Source: Sphingobacterium oryzagri (GTDB lineage: Bacteria > Bacteroidota > Bacteroidia > Sphingobacteriales > Sphingobacteriaceae). From it: 64,000 nucleotides of DNA. The notes under the pieces were generated by a model that had not been told where the DNA came from, did no database searches, and saw nothing but the letters and a program-made list of their open reading frames with translations. The stretch is taken from positions 4,402,001-4,466,000 of the forward strand of contig NZ_CP117880.1 of the NCBI RefSeq assembly GCF_028736175.1, in the 5' to 3' direction. The position numbers and the translations under genes are program-made. Shown one piece after another: positions 1-8,885 of the stretch (within the stretch, counting starts at the first letter, position 1; every line of letters starts with the position of its first letter).

Positions 1-1632
1 GCGCCCGTTAAAGAATATTTGCTGAATGGCGCTGTTGTGACCGACGCGCAAAAACAAACCAGCATCATTAACGATGGCAAAAAAGGAAAAGCAAAAGCTG
101 TAAATGCACAGTTGGTCTTTGCGGAAAATAGTGCCGTGCAAGTTAAAGTGGCTCTGTCCATGACTAGTGAAGCCAAAGCGCTAGCCGCGCTGAATGAAAT
201 ACCAAACTGGAATTTTACTGCGGTAAGAAATCAGGCGCAACAAAAATGGGAAAGCGAGTTGGGCAAAATCAAGGTAGAATCAAAAGACCAGAATTTGAAG
301 ACCATCTTCTATTCGGCACTTTACCATACCGCTGTCGCTCCTACCCTGTATTCTGACAGCGATGGCGAATACAAAAACTACAAAGGTGAATTGCATAAAA
401 TGCCTAACGGCGAACAGCGCTATACTTTTTTCTCGTTATGGGACACTTTCCGCGCACTAAAACCGCTTTTTACGATTACGCAGCCCGAGCGCTACACAGC
501 GATCTTAAACAGCCTCTTAGCTTTTCACGATGAAAACGGCTTGTTGCCGGTATGGGATCTCAGCACATTCGAAACCAATACCATGACAGGCTACCACGCT
601 ATCCCGGTATTGGCCGACGCGATCTTAAAAGATTGGCCGGGCATCGACCAGGAGCGCGCCTACCAAGCCATGCGCAACAGCGCTTTCCAAGACATACGCG
701 AAGTACCGGCTTATATCGAATATGGCTATGTGCCACAAGATGTTAATGGCGGAAGTGTGACCAAGACGCTAGAATATGCGTTTGACGATTACTGCATCGC
801 GCGTGTAGCGCAAAAATTGGGCAAGCAAGATGATGTTGTCCTTTTCACCAAACGGGCTAAAAATTACATCCATCATTTTGATCCGCAAACGGGCTTTATG
901 CGCGCCAAATATAAAAACGGAAAGTTTGTCGAGCCGTTTGACCCGTTTTATTCCGAGCATGATTTTGATAAAAGCCAGTATATTGAAGGCAACGCTTGGC
1001 AACACTCGTTTTTCGTGCCGCATGATGTGCGCGGGTTGGCGAAATTATTTCCGGCAAAAAACGGACTAAGCGCCATGTTGGACACCTTATTTACAGCGCC
1101 TTCGCATATGACGGGCGAAAACCAATCGCCAGATGCTAGTGGATTTATCGGTCAGTATGCGCACGGCAATGAACCGAGTCACCACATTGCGTACATGTAT
1201 GCTTACATCGGTGAAGCCTGGAAAACGCAGGAAAAAATTCGTCATATCGTAGACTCGATGTATCACAATCTTCCTGATGGCTATGCAGGCAATGAGGATG
1301 CCGGACAAATGAGCGCCTGGGCAGTGTGGTCGATGATGGGCCTTTACCCTGCTTCGCCTGTTGGCGGCGAGTATGTATTTGGCAGTCCAAGCCTGGATCG
1401 CGCAAGCATCAGCATGCCGAGCGGAAAAACATTTACCATCGTCGCGAACAACAATGCCAAAGAAAATGTGTACATCAAATCGGCAAAACTGAATGGTAAA
1501 TCGTATACGAAGATGTACATCACACATGAAGACATGTTGAAGGGCGGCGAACTGGTTTTTGAGATGTCGGATAAGCCGAATAAGAAATTCGGAAAGAAAA
1601 AAGGCAGCTGGCCCACCTCTATGGAAAATTAG
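1..1632 (+). CDS. GH92 alpha-mannosidase, C-terminal part (5' end outside window)
   Basis: The frame is open from the first base, so this is the C-terminal 543 residues of a longer protein. It matches glycoside hydrolase family 92, calcium-dependent exo-alpha-mannosidases that trim mannose from N-glycans and yeast mannan. Visible family signatures are TFFSLWDTFRALKPL near the start, GNEPSHHIAYMYAY, and GNEDAGQMSAWAVWSMMG followed by the GGEYVFGSP block near the end; the Asp of the NED motif belongs to the catalytic/metal-site region in this family. The protein is complete at its C-terminus. Any signal peptide lies outside the window. It is a paralogue of the GH92 gene at 28662-30950, which shares the same motifs. 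The downstream genes look like housekeeping, so this is probably the last gene of a glycan operon running in from the left. Family assignment is firm; linkage specificity is not visible. Confidence 0.93.
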   Translation, partial: APVKEYLLNGAVVTDAQKQTSIINDGKKGKAKAVNAQLVFAENSAVQVKVALSMTSEAKALAALNEIPNWNFTAVRNQAQQKWESELGKIKVESKDQNLKTIFYSALYHTAVAPTLYSDSDGEYKNYKGELHKMPNGEQRYTFFSLWDTFRALKPLFTITQPERYTAILNSLLAFHDENGLLPVWDLSTFETNTMTGYHAIPVLADAILKDWPGIDQERAYQAMRNSAFQDIREVPAYIEYGYVPQDVNGGSVTKTLEYAFDDYCIARVAQKLGKQDDVVLFTKRAKNYIHHFDPQTGFMRAKYKNGKFVEPFDPFYSEHDFDKSQYIEGNAWQHSFFVPHDVRGLAKLFPAKNGLSAMLDTLFTAPSHMTGENQSPDASGFIGQYAHGNEPSHHIAYMYAYIGEAWKTQEKIRHIVDSMYHNLPDGYAGNEDAGQMSAWAVWSMMGLYPASPVGGEYVFGSPSLDRASISMPSGKTFTIVANNNAKENVYIKSAKLNGKSYTKMYITHEDMLKGGELVFEMSDKPNKKFGKKKGSWPTSMEN

Positions 1633-1715
1633 CCGAAGCCCAAACTATACGACAAAACGACAGCCAACAAGTTGGGTATAGTTATTGATTAATAGCTAAG
1701 GAAGGAGAAATAATA

Positions 1716-2045
1716 ATGACTGATTTTAATAACATAAACATTCAGGACCTGCCGAATAACGAAGGCAACAACGCTAATGATTTCTACGACAACTTTCGTG
1801 TAAAGCTGAATACAGTAGAACAGTTCCCAAGTTTGTATACGTTCAAATTTATCGTAAAAGCTGACCAGGAAAAGCTAGATGAGGTGAAAGCGATTTTCAC
1901 GCATCCCAGTACGAAATTTGCAGAAAAAGAATCTTCCGGTGGAAAGTACAAATCGATTACGGTAGAAACGTTTGTCAGCCATGCTGAAGACGTGATTGAT
2001 TACTATAAAAAAGTATCAAAAATAGAGTCGGTTATCATGCTGTAA
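1716..2045 (+). CDS. DUF493 (YbeD-like) family protein
   Basis: A small protein of 109 residues with the DUF493/YbeD pattern: an acidic, disordered first 25 residues, then a compact alpha/beta domain (VEQFPSLYTFKFIVKA, then SSGGKYKSITVETF and a C-terminal helix ending VIML). YbeD has an ACT-like fold and has been thought to have a small-molecule or regulatory role, but its function is not established. The start is preceded by a good ribosome site, GGAAGGAG, about ten bases upstream, which is unusual for this kind of genome. It is closed by a strong terminator at 2065-2096, so it appears to be transcribed on its own or as the tail of the mannosidase transcript. Confidence 0.8.
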   Translation: MTDFNNINIQDLPNNEGNNANDFYDNFRVKLNTVEQFPSLYTFKFIVKADQEKLDEVKAIFTHPSTKFAEKESSGGKYKSITVETFVSHAEDVIDYYKKVSKIESVIML

Positions 2046-2064
2046 GCAACCGAATAAATCACAA

Positions 2065-2096
2065 AAAAGTGCTGTCATTGTGGCAGCACTTTTTTT
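2065..2096 (+). terminator. Rho-independent terminator after the DUF493 gene
   Basis: AGTGCTG and CAGCACT form a 7-bp stem (2068-2074 with 2084-2090), extended by flanking A and T runs, and followed by TTTTTT on the plus strand. It lies 20 bases after the stop codon. Confidence 0.85.
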
Positions 2097-2155
2097 ATAT
2101 ATCGTCGGAGCTATTAGCGGCAATCAACAGAACAAGAAACTGGCTTGCAGCCATA

Positions 2156-3076
2156 CTAATCGATATAAAAGAAATATCTACTCGACCAATTATACCTACT
2201 TAAAAAGTCATCTTTCACTTGGTCATAGTGTGTATGAAACCAAGAAATGAATCGCTTGGCATCGCCGCGTTCATCTGCATGTATGGCCGCGTCTGATATT
2301 CTTTGCTGTGCTGGATTGTAAATAAAGGAAACAGCCGTGTGTTTTGCAGAATCTGTTTCACCTCGCCAGTTCCAATCAAACTTCACCACCTTGCCTTCAA
2401 AACGCTCACTCAGGACGAAAGCGATTTCTCCGTATTCAATACGTCTGTTCTCTTCAGAAACAGCAGGAAAGACATGCAGCGTTAGCGTATTATTCATCCG
2501 TGTGCCGTAGTAGATTGCCGACCTCCAAAAAGGCTTGCGTGCTGCGTGTAAACGTTGGATAAGCACGTCTTCGCCATAAAAAGTTGCTTCGCCGACTTTA
2601 TTGATCAGGATATCGATCGTTTTGGGAGCTCCAAGGCTCAACAGCGCAGTATTTTGCATAATGGGAGCCCAATCTTTAAGCAAGGAATCGCTAAATGCGT
2701 AAAATCCTCGTTCCACGGCTACATCTACACAAGAGGTATCGAAGATTTTGCCACAAGACCGTTCACGAAGATTGATGATCCGACCTGCTGTTACGGGATC
2801 GGCAAATACGTAAAGTCCATAACATTTTGCATGGTCAAACAAATGGCCATTGACCTGCAGCGATGTTAGAACATGCTTATTTAACTTATGCGCATAATCG
2901 AATAAAGGAACACCGTCTGGAGAGAAACGAAATGGTGTCCATTCATGAAGATTGAGCTGCAATGTATCAGGCAACTTTGCCACGAGCAGCTCTGCTAATT
3001 CAGGTAGATTTTTGGGCTGTTGCGCAGTGCTGACTGCGAACACCAAGGAGAGCACCATGCTTAAGTAGATTCTCAT
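2156..3076 (-). CDS. Unrecognised secreted protein
   Basis: A 306-residue protein that I do not recognise. The first 18 residues (MRIYLSMVLSLVFAVSTA) form a typical signal peptide with an A-Q cleavage region, so the protein is expected in the periplasm or outside. The rest is soluble, with no membrane segment. It contains four cysteines, three of them close together (residues about 84, 108 and 115), which could form disulfides. Its tail is rich in aromatic residues (YNWSSRYFFYID). It stands alone between two terminators (2065-2096 for the upstream plus-strand gene, 3110-3137 for pnp), so context gives no clue to function. ATG start at 3076. Confidence 0.7.
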   Translation of the reverse strand: MRIYLSMVLSLVFAVSTAQQPKNLPELAELLVAKLPDTLQLNLHEWTPFRFSPDGVPLFDYAHKLNKHVLTSLQVNGHLFDHAKCYGLYVFADPVTAGRIINLRERSCGKIFDTSCVDVAVERGFYAFSDSLLKDWAPIMQNTALLSLGAPKTIDILINKVGEATFYGEDVLIQRLHAARKPFWRSAIYYGTRMNNTLTLHVFPAVSEENRRIEYGEIAFVLSERFEGKVVKFDWNWRGETDSAKHTAVSFIYNPAQQRISDAAIHADERGDAKRFISWFHTHYDQVKDDFLSRYNWSSRYFFYID

Positions 3077-3109
3077 AGCAATAAGATGCTTGTTCCACTA
3101 TTTTTCCAT

Positions 3110-3137
3110 AAAAAAAGCTGCACCATGAAGGTGCAGC
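3110..3137 (-). terminator. Terminator of pnp
   Basis: A perfect 8-bp stem GCTGCACC/GGTGCAGC (3117-3124 with 3130-3137, loop ATGAA) is followed on the minus strand by seven T. It starts about 24 bases after the pnp stop codon. Confidence 0.9.
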
Positions 3138-3160
3138 CTGTAAATTATATCGGCAAAAAC

Positions 3161-5338
3161 TTACGCGTTAGGCGCGTCGTTTGCGGGTTTTTGTTCTTGT
3201 TTTGGCTTGTCTTCACGCGGCGGACGAGGCAACAATACTTTACGAGAAAGTTTCATTTTACCTTGCTTGTCGATATCCAACAGTTTCACACTCACTACAT
3301 CGCCTTCTTTGAATACGCCATCCATGTTTTCCAGACGGGTCCAATCGATTTCGGAAATGTGCAATAAACCATCTTTGCCTGGCATAATCTCAACGAAAGC
3401 ACCGAAAGGCATGATTGATTTTACTTTTCCTTCATAGATCTCTCCAATTTCAGGTTTTGCAACAATCGCTCTGATACGTGAAACCGCTGCATCAATAGCC
3501 GCTTTGTTATCGGCGAAAATCTGTACGATACCTTTACCGTCAATCTCTTCAATCGAAATTGTCGATCCGGTTTCGCGTTGCATCTCTTGGATGATTTTAC
3601 CACCAGGTCCGATAATTGCACCGATAAATTCTTTATCGATGGTGATCGAGATGATGCGTGGTGCATGTGGTTTGTAATCTTCACGAGGTGCAGCAATCGT
3701 TTTCTTCATCTCGTTCAAGATATGCAAACGCGCTTCTTTAGCTTGATCCAGGGCTTGTGTCAACACTTCCCATTTCAAGCCATTGATCTTTAAGTCCATC
3801 TGACAAGCAACGATACCATTTTCGGTTCCCGTTACTTTAAAGTCCATATCACCCAAGTGATCTTCATCACCTAAAATATCCGAAAGAATAGCATATTTAC
3901 CGCTGTTTTCATCGGTAATCAAACCCATTGCGATACCCGATACCGGCGCTTTTAACTTAACACCAGCATCTAGCAATGCAAGCGTACCGGCACAAACCGT
4001 AGCCATAGAAGATGAACCGTTAGATTCCAAAATATCCGATACGACACGAATGGTGTATGGATTTTCGTTTCCTTCTGGAAGCACTTGTTTCAACGAACGC
4101 ATAGCTAAGTTACCATGTCCTACCTCGCGACGACCTGGACCACGGTTTGGTCTAACTTCACCCGTTGAAAACGCCGGGAAATTATAATGTAAAATGAATT
4201 TGTTGTAACCGTGAATAAAGGCACCATCAATCATTTGCTCATCATCTTTCGCACCTAAGGTAACCGATGTTAACGATTGCGTTTCTCCACGTGTAAATAC
4301 CGCAGAACCGTGCGCAGCAGGCAAATAATCAATTTCAGACCAAATCGGGCGCACTTTACGCGCATCACGACCGTCTAAACGAATACCTTCGTTGAGCACC
4401 AAGTTACGCACCGCATCGTATTGTACATCGTGGTAATATTTTTTAGCTAAGAATTTTGTTTCCTCATCAAGCTCTTCGCCTAACGTTTCAAAGAAAGCAG
4501 CGCCTATTTCCGCAAATTTCTCTGTACGCTCGTGTTTTGTAGATCCAGATTTTGCAACGGCATATACTTGATCGTATGTTGCTGCAAAAGCTGCTTCACG
4601 TAATTCTAAATTGGAAGGCTCGTGATTAAACTCACGCTTTACTGAAGAACCTACCAAGTTAGCAAGCTCCACTTGTGCTGCCACTTGTTTTTTAATCGCA
4701 TCATGTGCAAAAGCAATTGCTTCTACCATATCGGCTTCCGAAATCTCTTTAGATTCACCTTCTACCATGACGATATCTTGCGCAGATCCAGCTACGATAT
4801 ATTCTAACGTCGCATTTTCCAATGCAGACAATGTTGGGTTGATAACCAATTGTCCGTCAACTTTTGCTACGCGAACTTCCGATATCGGACCGTTGAACGG
4901 AATATCTGAAACAGCTAATGCTGCCGATGCTGCCAAACCAGCTAATGCATCAGGCATAATATCTTTATCGGCAGAAATCAAGGAAATCATCACTTGTGTA
5001 TCTGCGTGATAGGTTTCTGGGAATAATGGGCGTAGCGCTCTATCAACTAAACGAGAAATCAAAACCTCATAGTCTGATAGTCTTGCTTCACGGCGAAGAA
5101 ACCCGCCTGGGATACGTCCTGTTGACGCATATTTCTCCTGATAATCTACGGATAGCGGAAGAAAATCAACACCAGCCTTTGCTTCACGGGCTGAAACAAC
5201 GGTTGCTAACAACATCGTATCACCTTGTTTTAATACGACTGATCCATCAGCTTGTTTAGCTAATTTTCCTGTAGATAACTCGATCGGGGCTAATCCATTG
5301 CCTAAGTCGATCGTAACTTTTTTTTCGTTATAACTCAT
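3161..5338 (-). CDS. pnp: Polyribonucleotide nucleotidyltransferase (PNPase)
   Basis: PNPase degrades RNA 3' to 5' using phosphate and can add tails to RNA in reverse. At 725 residues it has the full bacterial layout: two RNase PH-like domains joined by a helical domain, then a KH domain (GAIIGPGGKIIQEM, with the GPGG loop) and an S1 domain (GKVKSIMPFGAFVEIMPG) near the C-terminus. The second RNase PH domain carries GDEDHLGDMDF, which holds the conserved catalytic aspartates. The start is set at the ATG at 5338 (MSYNEKK): the frame stays open upstream to 5416, but that extension overlaps a promoter -7 box at 5416-5423 and has no family resemblance. A short charged tail (PREDKPKQEQKP) follows S1. 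It lies just downstream of rpsO on the same strand, the classical rpsO-pnp order, though rpsO has its own terminator. Confidence 0.97.
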   Translation of the reverse strand: MSYNEKKVTIDLGNGLAPIELSTGKLAKQADGSVVLKQGDTMLLATVVSAREAKAGVDFLPLSVDYQEKYASTGRIPGGFLRREARLSDYEVLISRLVDRALRPLFPETYHADTQVMISLISADKDIMPDALAGLAASAALAVSDIPFNGPISEVRVAKVDGQLVINPTLSALENATLEYIVAGSAQDIVMVEGESKEISEADMVEAIAFAHDAIKKQVAAQVELANLVGSSVKREFNHEPSNLELREAAFAATYDQVYAVAKSGSTKHERTEKFAEIGAAFFETLGEELDEETKFLAKKYYHDVQYDAVRNLVLNEGIRLDGRDARKVRPIWSEIDYLPAAHGSAVFTRGETQSLTSVTLGAKDDEQMIDGAFIHGYNKFILHYNFPAFSTGEVRPNRGPGRREVGHGNLAMRSLKQVLPEGNENPYTIRVVSDILESNGSSSMATVCAGTLALLDAGVKLKAPVSGIAMGLITDENSGKYAILSDILGDEDHLGDMDFKVTGTENGIVACQMDLKINGLKWEVLTQALDQAKEARLHILNEMKKTIAAPREDYKPHAPRIISITIDKEFIGAIIGPGGKIIQEMQRETGSTISIEEIDGKGIVQIFADNKAAIDAAVSRIRAIVAKPEIGEIYEGKVKSIMPFGAFVEIMPGKDGLLHISEIDWTRLENMDGVFKEGDVVSVKLLDIDKQGKMKLSRKVLLPRPPREDKPKQEQKPANDAPNA

Positions 5339-5747
5339 TTGTAATTCATTTCGGCATACGTTTTCATCTTTATTATATCGTATACCCTCTTTTTTATAGA
5401 CCTTTAAAATCAACACAAAGGTAAATAAAATTTATACTTAATAGCTTAGGTAACAAAAAAACTATATAGGTGTATTTAGATTGCCTAACATGGTCTTTTT
5501 TTTGGCCTATTTGCGGGTCTTTTGTTTTTCAATTTTTGGGGATATTCTCTGCAAGTCCTATTTACGCCCATATCAGATAAGATCAGGCGATCACAACTAC
5601 GGCTATTTACGGAGTGAGAAAAGGTGATTATGATACAAATGTTCCGCAGGATGGAGAAGCAACACAGCCAATTGACAGCCTAAACATCGTGTACAAAAAA
5701 AGCCAGCTACTTGCGTGGCCGGCTTTTAATACTTTACTACTGATAGC
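5339..5747 (-). promoter_or_regulatory. Gene-free stretch with pnp -7 element and leader
   Basis: Between pnp and rpsO lie about 400 bases without a convincing gene. On the minus strand TACCTTTG at 5416-5423 matches the Bacteroidetes -7 consensus TAnnTTTG exactly. No clear -33 TTTG is found at the right distance. This would give pnp a leader of about 70 nt. The remaining sequence up to the rpsO terminator is A/T-rich with nothing recognisable. Confidence 0.5.
5696..5726 (-). terminator. Terminator of rpsO
   Basis: On the minus strand AAAGCCGGC pairs with GCTGGCTTT (5718-5726 with 5699-5707, one G-U pair) and is followed by a T run. It begins about 21 bases after the rpsO stop and separates rpsO from pnp. 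Confidence 0.8.
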
Positions 5748-6026
5748 TTATTTGATGATATCACGTAAACCTAATGCTTTGATGATAGCACGGTAACGGT
5801 TGATATCTTTTTTGTACAGGTAAGCTAATAATGAACGACGTTTACCTACTAACATTTGTAGCGAACGTTGTGTGTTAAAATCTTTTCTGTTTTTTTTCAA
5901 ATGCTCTGTTAAGTGAGCAATTCTCTTCGTGAATAAAGCTACTTGTCCTTCTGCAGAACCAGTGTTGTCTGCTGCACCTGCAAATTCTGCAAAGATATCA
6001 GCTTTGTACTCTTTACTTAAATACAT
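5748..6026 (-). CDS. rpsO: Ribosomal protein S15
   Basis: S15 binds the central domain of 16S rRNA and helps build the 30S subunit. The 92-residue protein has the expected length and motifs: NTGSAEGQVALFTKRIAHL, then LTEHLKKNRKDFNTQRSL and the basic GKRRSLLAYL stretch that contacts rRNA. The ATG at 6026 gives the MYL start usual in Bacteroidetes S15, and AGGAG directly abuts the start codon. It has a strong promoter of its own at 6071-6102 and a terminator at 5696-5726. In many bacteria S15 represses its own translation; no such leader structure is obvious here because the predicted leader is only about 40 nt. Confidence 0.97.
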   Translation of the reverse strand: MYLSKEYKADIFAEFAGAADNTGSAEGQVALFTKRIAHLTEHLKKNRKDFNTQRSLQMLVGKRRSLLAYLYKKDINRYRAIIKALGLRDIIK

Positions 6027-6070
6027 CTCCTGAATAATATTAAAGCGTTAAAAATTTAATTAATTGCGTG

Positions 6071-6102
6071 CAAAGGTAGAAATTAAAAATTAAAAAGTCA
6101 AA
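6071..6102 (-). promoter_or_regulatory. rpsO promoter
   Basis: On the minus strand TTTG (6099-6102), a 20-base spacer, and TACCTTTG (6071-6078) match the Bacteroidetes vegetative consensus TTTG-N19-21-TAnnTTTG perfectly. The -33 box lies inside the low-complexity repeat tract that starts here. Confidence 0.8.
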
Positions 6103-6265
6103 ATTAAAAAGTGAGAAGTTAAAAGTCAAAAGTGAGAAGTCAAAAGTGAGAAGTTAAAAGTCAAAAGTTAGAAGTGAAAATCAATGGCGGTCTGTATTAC
6201 TCCATACGCAATACGCACTACTCACTACCCAATACTAATTACTAAATACTAACTACTAAATACTA
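6079..6265. repeat. Degenerate low-complexity tandem repeat tract
   Basis: Two adjoining families of imperfect short repeats fill this space. From 6079 to about 6180 the plus strand alternates units such as AAAAGTCAAAAGTGAGAAGT. From about 6195 to 6265 it changes to units such as ATACTAACTACTAA and CACTACTCACTACCC. Units vary in length and are not separated by spacers. The tract ends right at the stop codon of the sialidase-like gene and supplies the -33 box of the rpsO promoter. Confidence 0.75.
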
Positions 6266-6266
6266 A

Positions 6267-7298
6267 TCACTCCCCAAGCACCACATGTTTGATATTTTTT
6301 CGATCGTAGGTATAAACAATATGCACATCACCTTTCGAGTCTTGCATAATCGTTGGGTAACTAAATTCACCTTTATCTTGATCTTCTAAAGAAAGCACGT
6401 CCGTCCAGTGCAGGCCATCTGTTGATGTGGCTAAACGAAGCTTTGCGCGGCCTTCCCACCAGTCTTTTCCTGGCAGAGCAGGATTGTAAACGATCAAGAA
6501 ATGATCGCCAACGCGTATGGCATCTGTACCAGAATTAGGATTTATGAGATCCGTTTTGGCTAAAGCCGACCAACTTTTGCCGGCATCGGTAGACCAAGCG
6601 GTGGCAACAACACCTTCTTTGCTGCGACACAGCACTTGCAATCTGCCGTCGGGATGCTGCACAATACTGGGCTGAATAACATTTAATGCGGAAGCGTGAT
6701 CGATCGGGAAAGTTTCCCACGATTTTTGGCCATCTTCACTACGTTCCACGTGTGCTACCCAACGATCCTCACTAAGTTCAACGCTGGATGGCGCAAGTAC
6801 CGTTCCGTCCGCCAATGCGATTGGCTTATTCTTTATCGGCCCCAATATTCCTTTCGGCAGTGCTTTAGCTTTTGACCAGGTTTTGCCGTTATCGTCGGAT
6901 GTTTTCACCATTCCCCACCAGGCGCGCGGATTCGGACCAACTTTGTAATATAAGTAAAGCGTGTTATGCGCTGGAGAGCGAAAAAGAACAGGATTCCAGC
7001 AAGGTTGCTGCGTACCATCAGCTTGTTTTCCATCAGCCCAAACCACCGGATCTGTCCAACGACCGTTTACTAATGTTGCTCCCCAAACCACCACGTCATT
7101 GCTCCCTTCGTGCGAGCCCGCAAACCAACTTGCCAGCATCGTGCCATCCGCAGCTTCTTCGATGGTCGACGCGTGGCACTGCGCAAAAAAAGCACCTTCC
7201 TGAAAGAGAAATTCCGTCTTCTTCACCCGTAAATTTTCTTGCGCTTCCACCGTAGACAGACTAAGCAAAAGCAAGCATGAAAATATAATCTTCATCAT
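6267..7298 (-). CDS. Secreted sialidase-like beta-propeller (BNR_2 family)
   Basis: A 343-residue secreted protein with a signal peptide (residues 1-19, cut near VEA-QE) and a six-bladed propeller of the sialidase superfamily. Asp-box repeats are visible as SDDNGKTW (about 134-141), SEDGQKSW (187-194), STDAGKSW (236-243) and a weaker STDGLHW (292-298). I see no clear FRIP/YRIP motif, the arginine motif typical of proven GH33 sialidases, so a sialidase reaction is possible but not shown; this family also contains enzymes acting on other acidic sugars. It lies 9 bases after the GH29 fucosidase and is surely co-transcribed with it, fitting a role in removing terminal sugars from glycoproteins. 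The ATG codons at 7298 and 7295 are equally plausible starts. Confidence 0.8.
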   Translation of the reverse strand: MMKIIFSCLLLLSLSTVEAQENLRVKKTEFLFQEGAFFAQCHASTIEEAADGTMLASWFAGSHEGSNDVVVWGATLVNGRWTDPVVWADGKQADGTQQPCWNPVLFRSPAHNTLYLYYKVGPNPRAWWGMVKTSDDNGKTWSKAKALPKGILGPIKNKPIALADGTVLAPSSVELSEDRWVAHVERSEDGQKSWETFPIDHASALNVIQPSIVQHPDGRLQVLCRSKEGVVATAWSTDAGKSWSALAKTDLINPNSGTDAIRVGDHFLIVYNPALPGKDWWEGRAKLRLATSTDGLHWTDVLSLEDQDKGEFSYPTIMQDSKGDVHIVYTYDRKNIKHVVLGE

Positions 7299-7307
7299 AT
7301 TCTTGAA

Positions 7308-8744
7308 TTATTTGGTATCCAACTGTATAACGGTTGCGTAGTTTAAACTTCCTTTAGGCTTTTGCACCTGTATTTTATCGCCTTTTTTATTCCACTTTAC
7401 TTTTCCTTTATAACCAAGCACGCGCACTTGCTTCGGTATGAAACCGGCTGGAACAGTAAATTCGAACGTTGCTGGCGCTTGATATTGTTCACCTTCCGAA
7501 AGATGAAATACATTTAACACTTTTGCGTCTTTGCTTTTGGTATAATAGTAAGCGCCTTCGTGGTAAGGAGCCACCGCTCTCGTCGCGAAAACGGCACTGC
7601 TATTGATGTCCATCCAGGCTGAAAGCTCCGCTAGACGATCATAAGCCGCCTGATCGAAGTCACCATTTGGACCGGGCGCAATATTCAACAAATAGTTACC
7701 TCCGCGAGAAATAATTTGCACTAAAGTTTCTACAATCTTCTTCGTCGGTTTATAATTATCATTGGGCACATACGAAAACGAATCACCCATCGTGATACAA
7801 CTTTCCCAAGGAATATCCAACGGATGCTCTGGAATAGCTTGCTCCGGCGTTACGTAGTTCTCCCAATTGCCGGGAACGGTGCGATCGACAACAATAATAC
7901 CAGGTTGATTTTTGCGTGCCATCGTACCGATGCGATCCATATCGATATCTTGCTCTACCTTAATCGTGCGTTGCCACTCTACAGACGGATCAATTGTTTT
8001 GAACGGGCGAACCCAGCCGCCATCCAACCAAAGAATATCGACCTTGCCATAGTTTGACGTTAATTCATTGATTTGGTTAAAGGTAAATTGCTTGTATTTT
8101 TCCCAGCGTTCCGGATATTTTTCTGGATCGTAATTTACGTTTCTATCTTTCGGTGGAAAATAAGGCCACCAGTAATATTCTGTATGCCAGTCGGGCTTAG
8201 AAAAATAGGCGCCAATTTTGAAACCGTTGTTGCGAAAACTGCTGAATATCGCTTTCGTCACGTCTGCTTTTGGGTGTGTCGAGAAAGGCGATTTTGGTGA
8301 AGTAATTTTATAATCAGATTCTTTCGTATCAAACATGGCAAAACCGTCGTGATGCTTGGTTGTAAATACCACATACTTCATGCCTGCGCCTTTTGCTGCA
8401 TCGGCCCATTTCTCTGGATTAAAGGCTGTCGGATTGAATGTTTTTTGAAGATTTTCATAGTTCTTCACATATTCGTTGTAGGTAGCTCCATGTTCTGGCT
8501 TTCGCTGTGTCCACCCTTCATCTTCCGGACAAAGGCTCCAGCTTTCTACAATGCCCCATTGGCTGTACGTGCCCCAGTGCATAAAAAGTCCAAATTTCAT
8601 ATCCTGCCATTGCTCAAGATTTTCGATCACCTGCGGATCGGTAGGTTTTTGGTAACCCGAAGAGACATTGTGAGCCTGTGGAAAAGCGGCGCCTGCTGTG
8701 AGCGATAAAACCACAGCTAAAACGTTTTTAAAAAAAGGTCGCAT
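7308..8744 (-). CDS. GH29 alpha-L-fucosidase (secreted)
   Basis: Glycoside hydrolase family 29 removes alpha-linked L-fucose with retention of configuration. This 478-residue protein has a signal peptide (about residues 1-23), the GH29 signatures KFGLFMHWGTYSQWG (50-64) and TTKHHDGFAMFD (128-139), and VDILWLDGGWV, in which Asp 241 is the expected nucleophile. The TIM barrel runs to about residue 380 and a short beta-sandwich ends the protein (VPAGFIPKQVRVLGYKGKVK). It is the first gene of a two-gene unit with the sialidase-like gene (9-base gap). A second GH29 gene at 31225 has a different, longer C-terminal region, so the two probably act on different fucose linkages. Which linkages cannot be read from the sequence. 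Confidence 0.95.
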   Translation of the reverse strand: MRPFFKNVLAVVLSLTAGAAFPQAHNVSSGYQKPTDPQVIENLEQWQDMKFGLFMHWGTYSQWGIVESWSLCPEDEGWTQRKPEHGATYNEYVKNYENLQKTFNPTAFNPEKWADAAKGAGMKYVVFTTKHHDGFAMFDTKESDYKITSPKSPFSTHPKADVTKAIFSSFRNNGFKIGAYFSKPDWHTEYYWWPYFPPKDRNVNYDPEKYPERWEKYKQFTFNQINELTSNYGKVDILWLDGGWVRPFKTIDPSVEWQRTIKVEQDIDMDRIGTMARKNQPGIIVVDRTVPGNWENYVTPEQAIPEHPLDIPWESCITMGDSFSYVPNDNYKPTKKIVETLVQIISRGGNYLLNIAPGPNGDFDQAAYDRLAELSAWMDINSSAVFATRAVAPYHEGAYYYTKSKDAKVLNVFHLSEGEQYQAPATFEFTVPAGFIPKQVRVLGYKGKVKWNKKGDKIQVQKPKGSLNYATVIQLDTK

Positions 8745-8885
8745 TGTGTTGATTAAATGTAGCTAATAGTAAAAATGAATAGGCAAGATACGATTTATCG
8801 CCAAGACCAGCAAGTTGGAAGCATAGTAAAACCTCCACCTATATTTCGTTTTCGACATATTATTTTTAAAAACTCATTGAAATAA

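Noticed and set aside
5339..5416. N-terminal extension of PNPase
   Set aside because: It coincides with the promoter -7 box and has no similarity to PNPase; the conserved start is at 5338.
6079..6265. Repeat tract considered as a CRISPR array
   Set aside because: Units are short, degenerate and directly abutting, with no unique spacers and no cas genes nearby.
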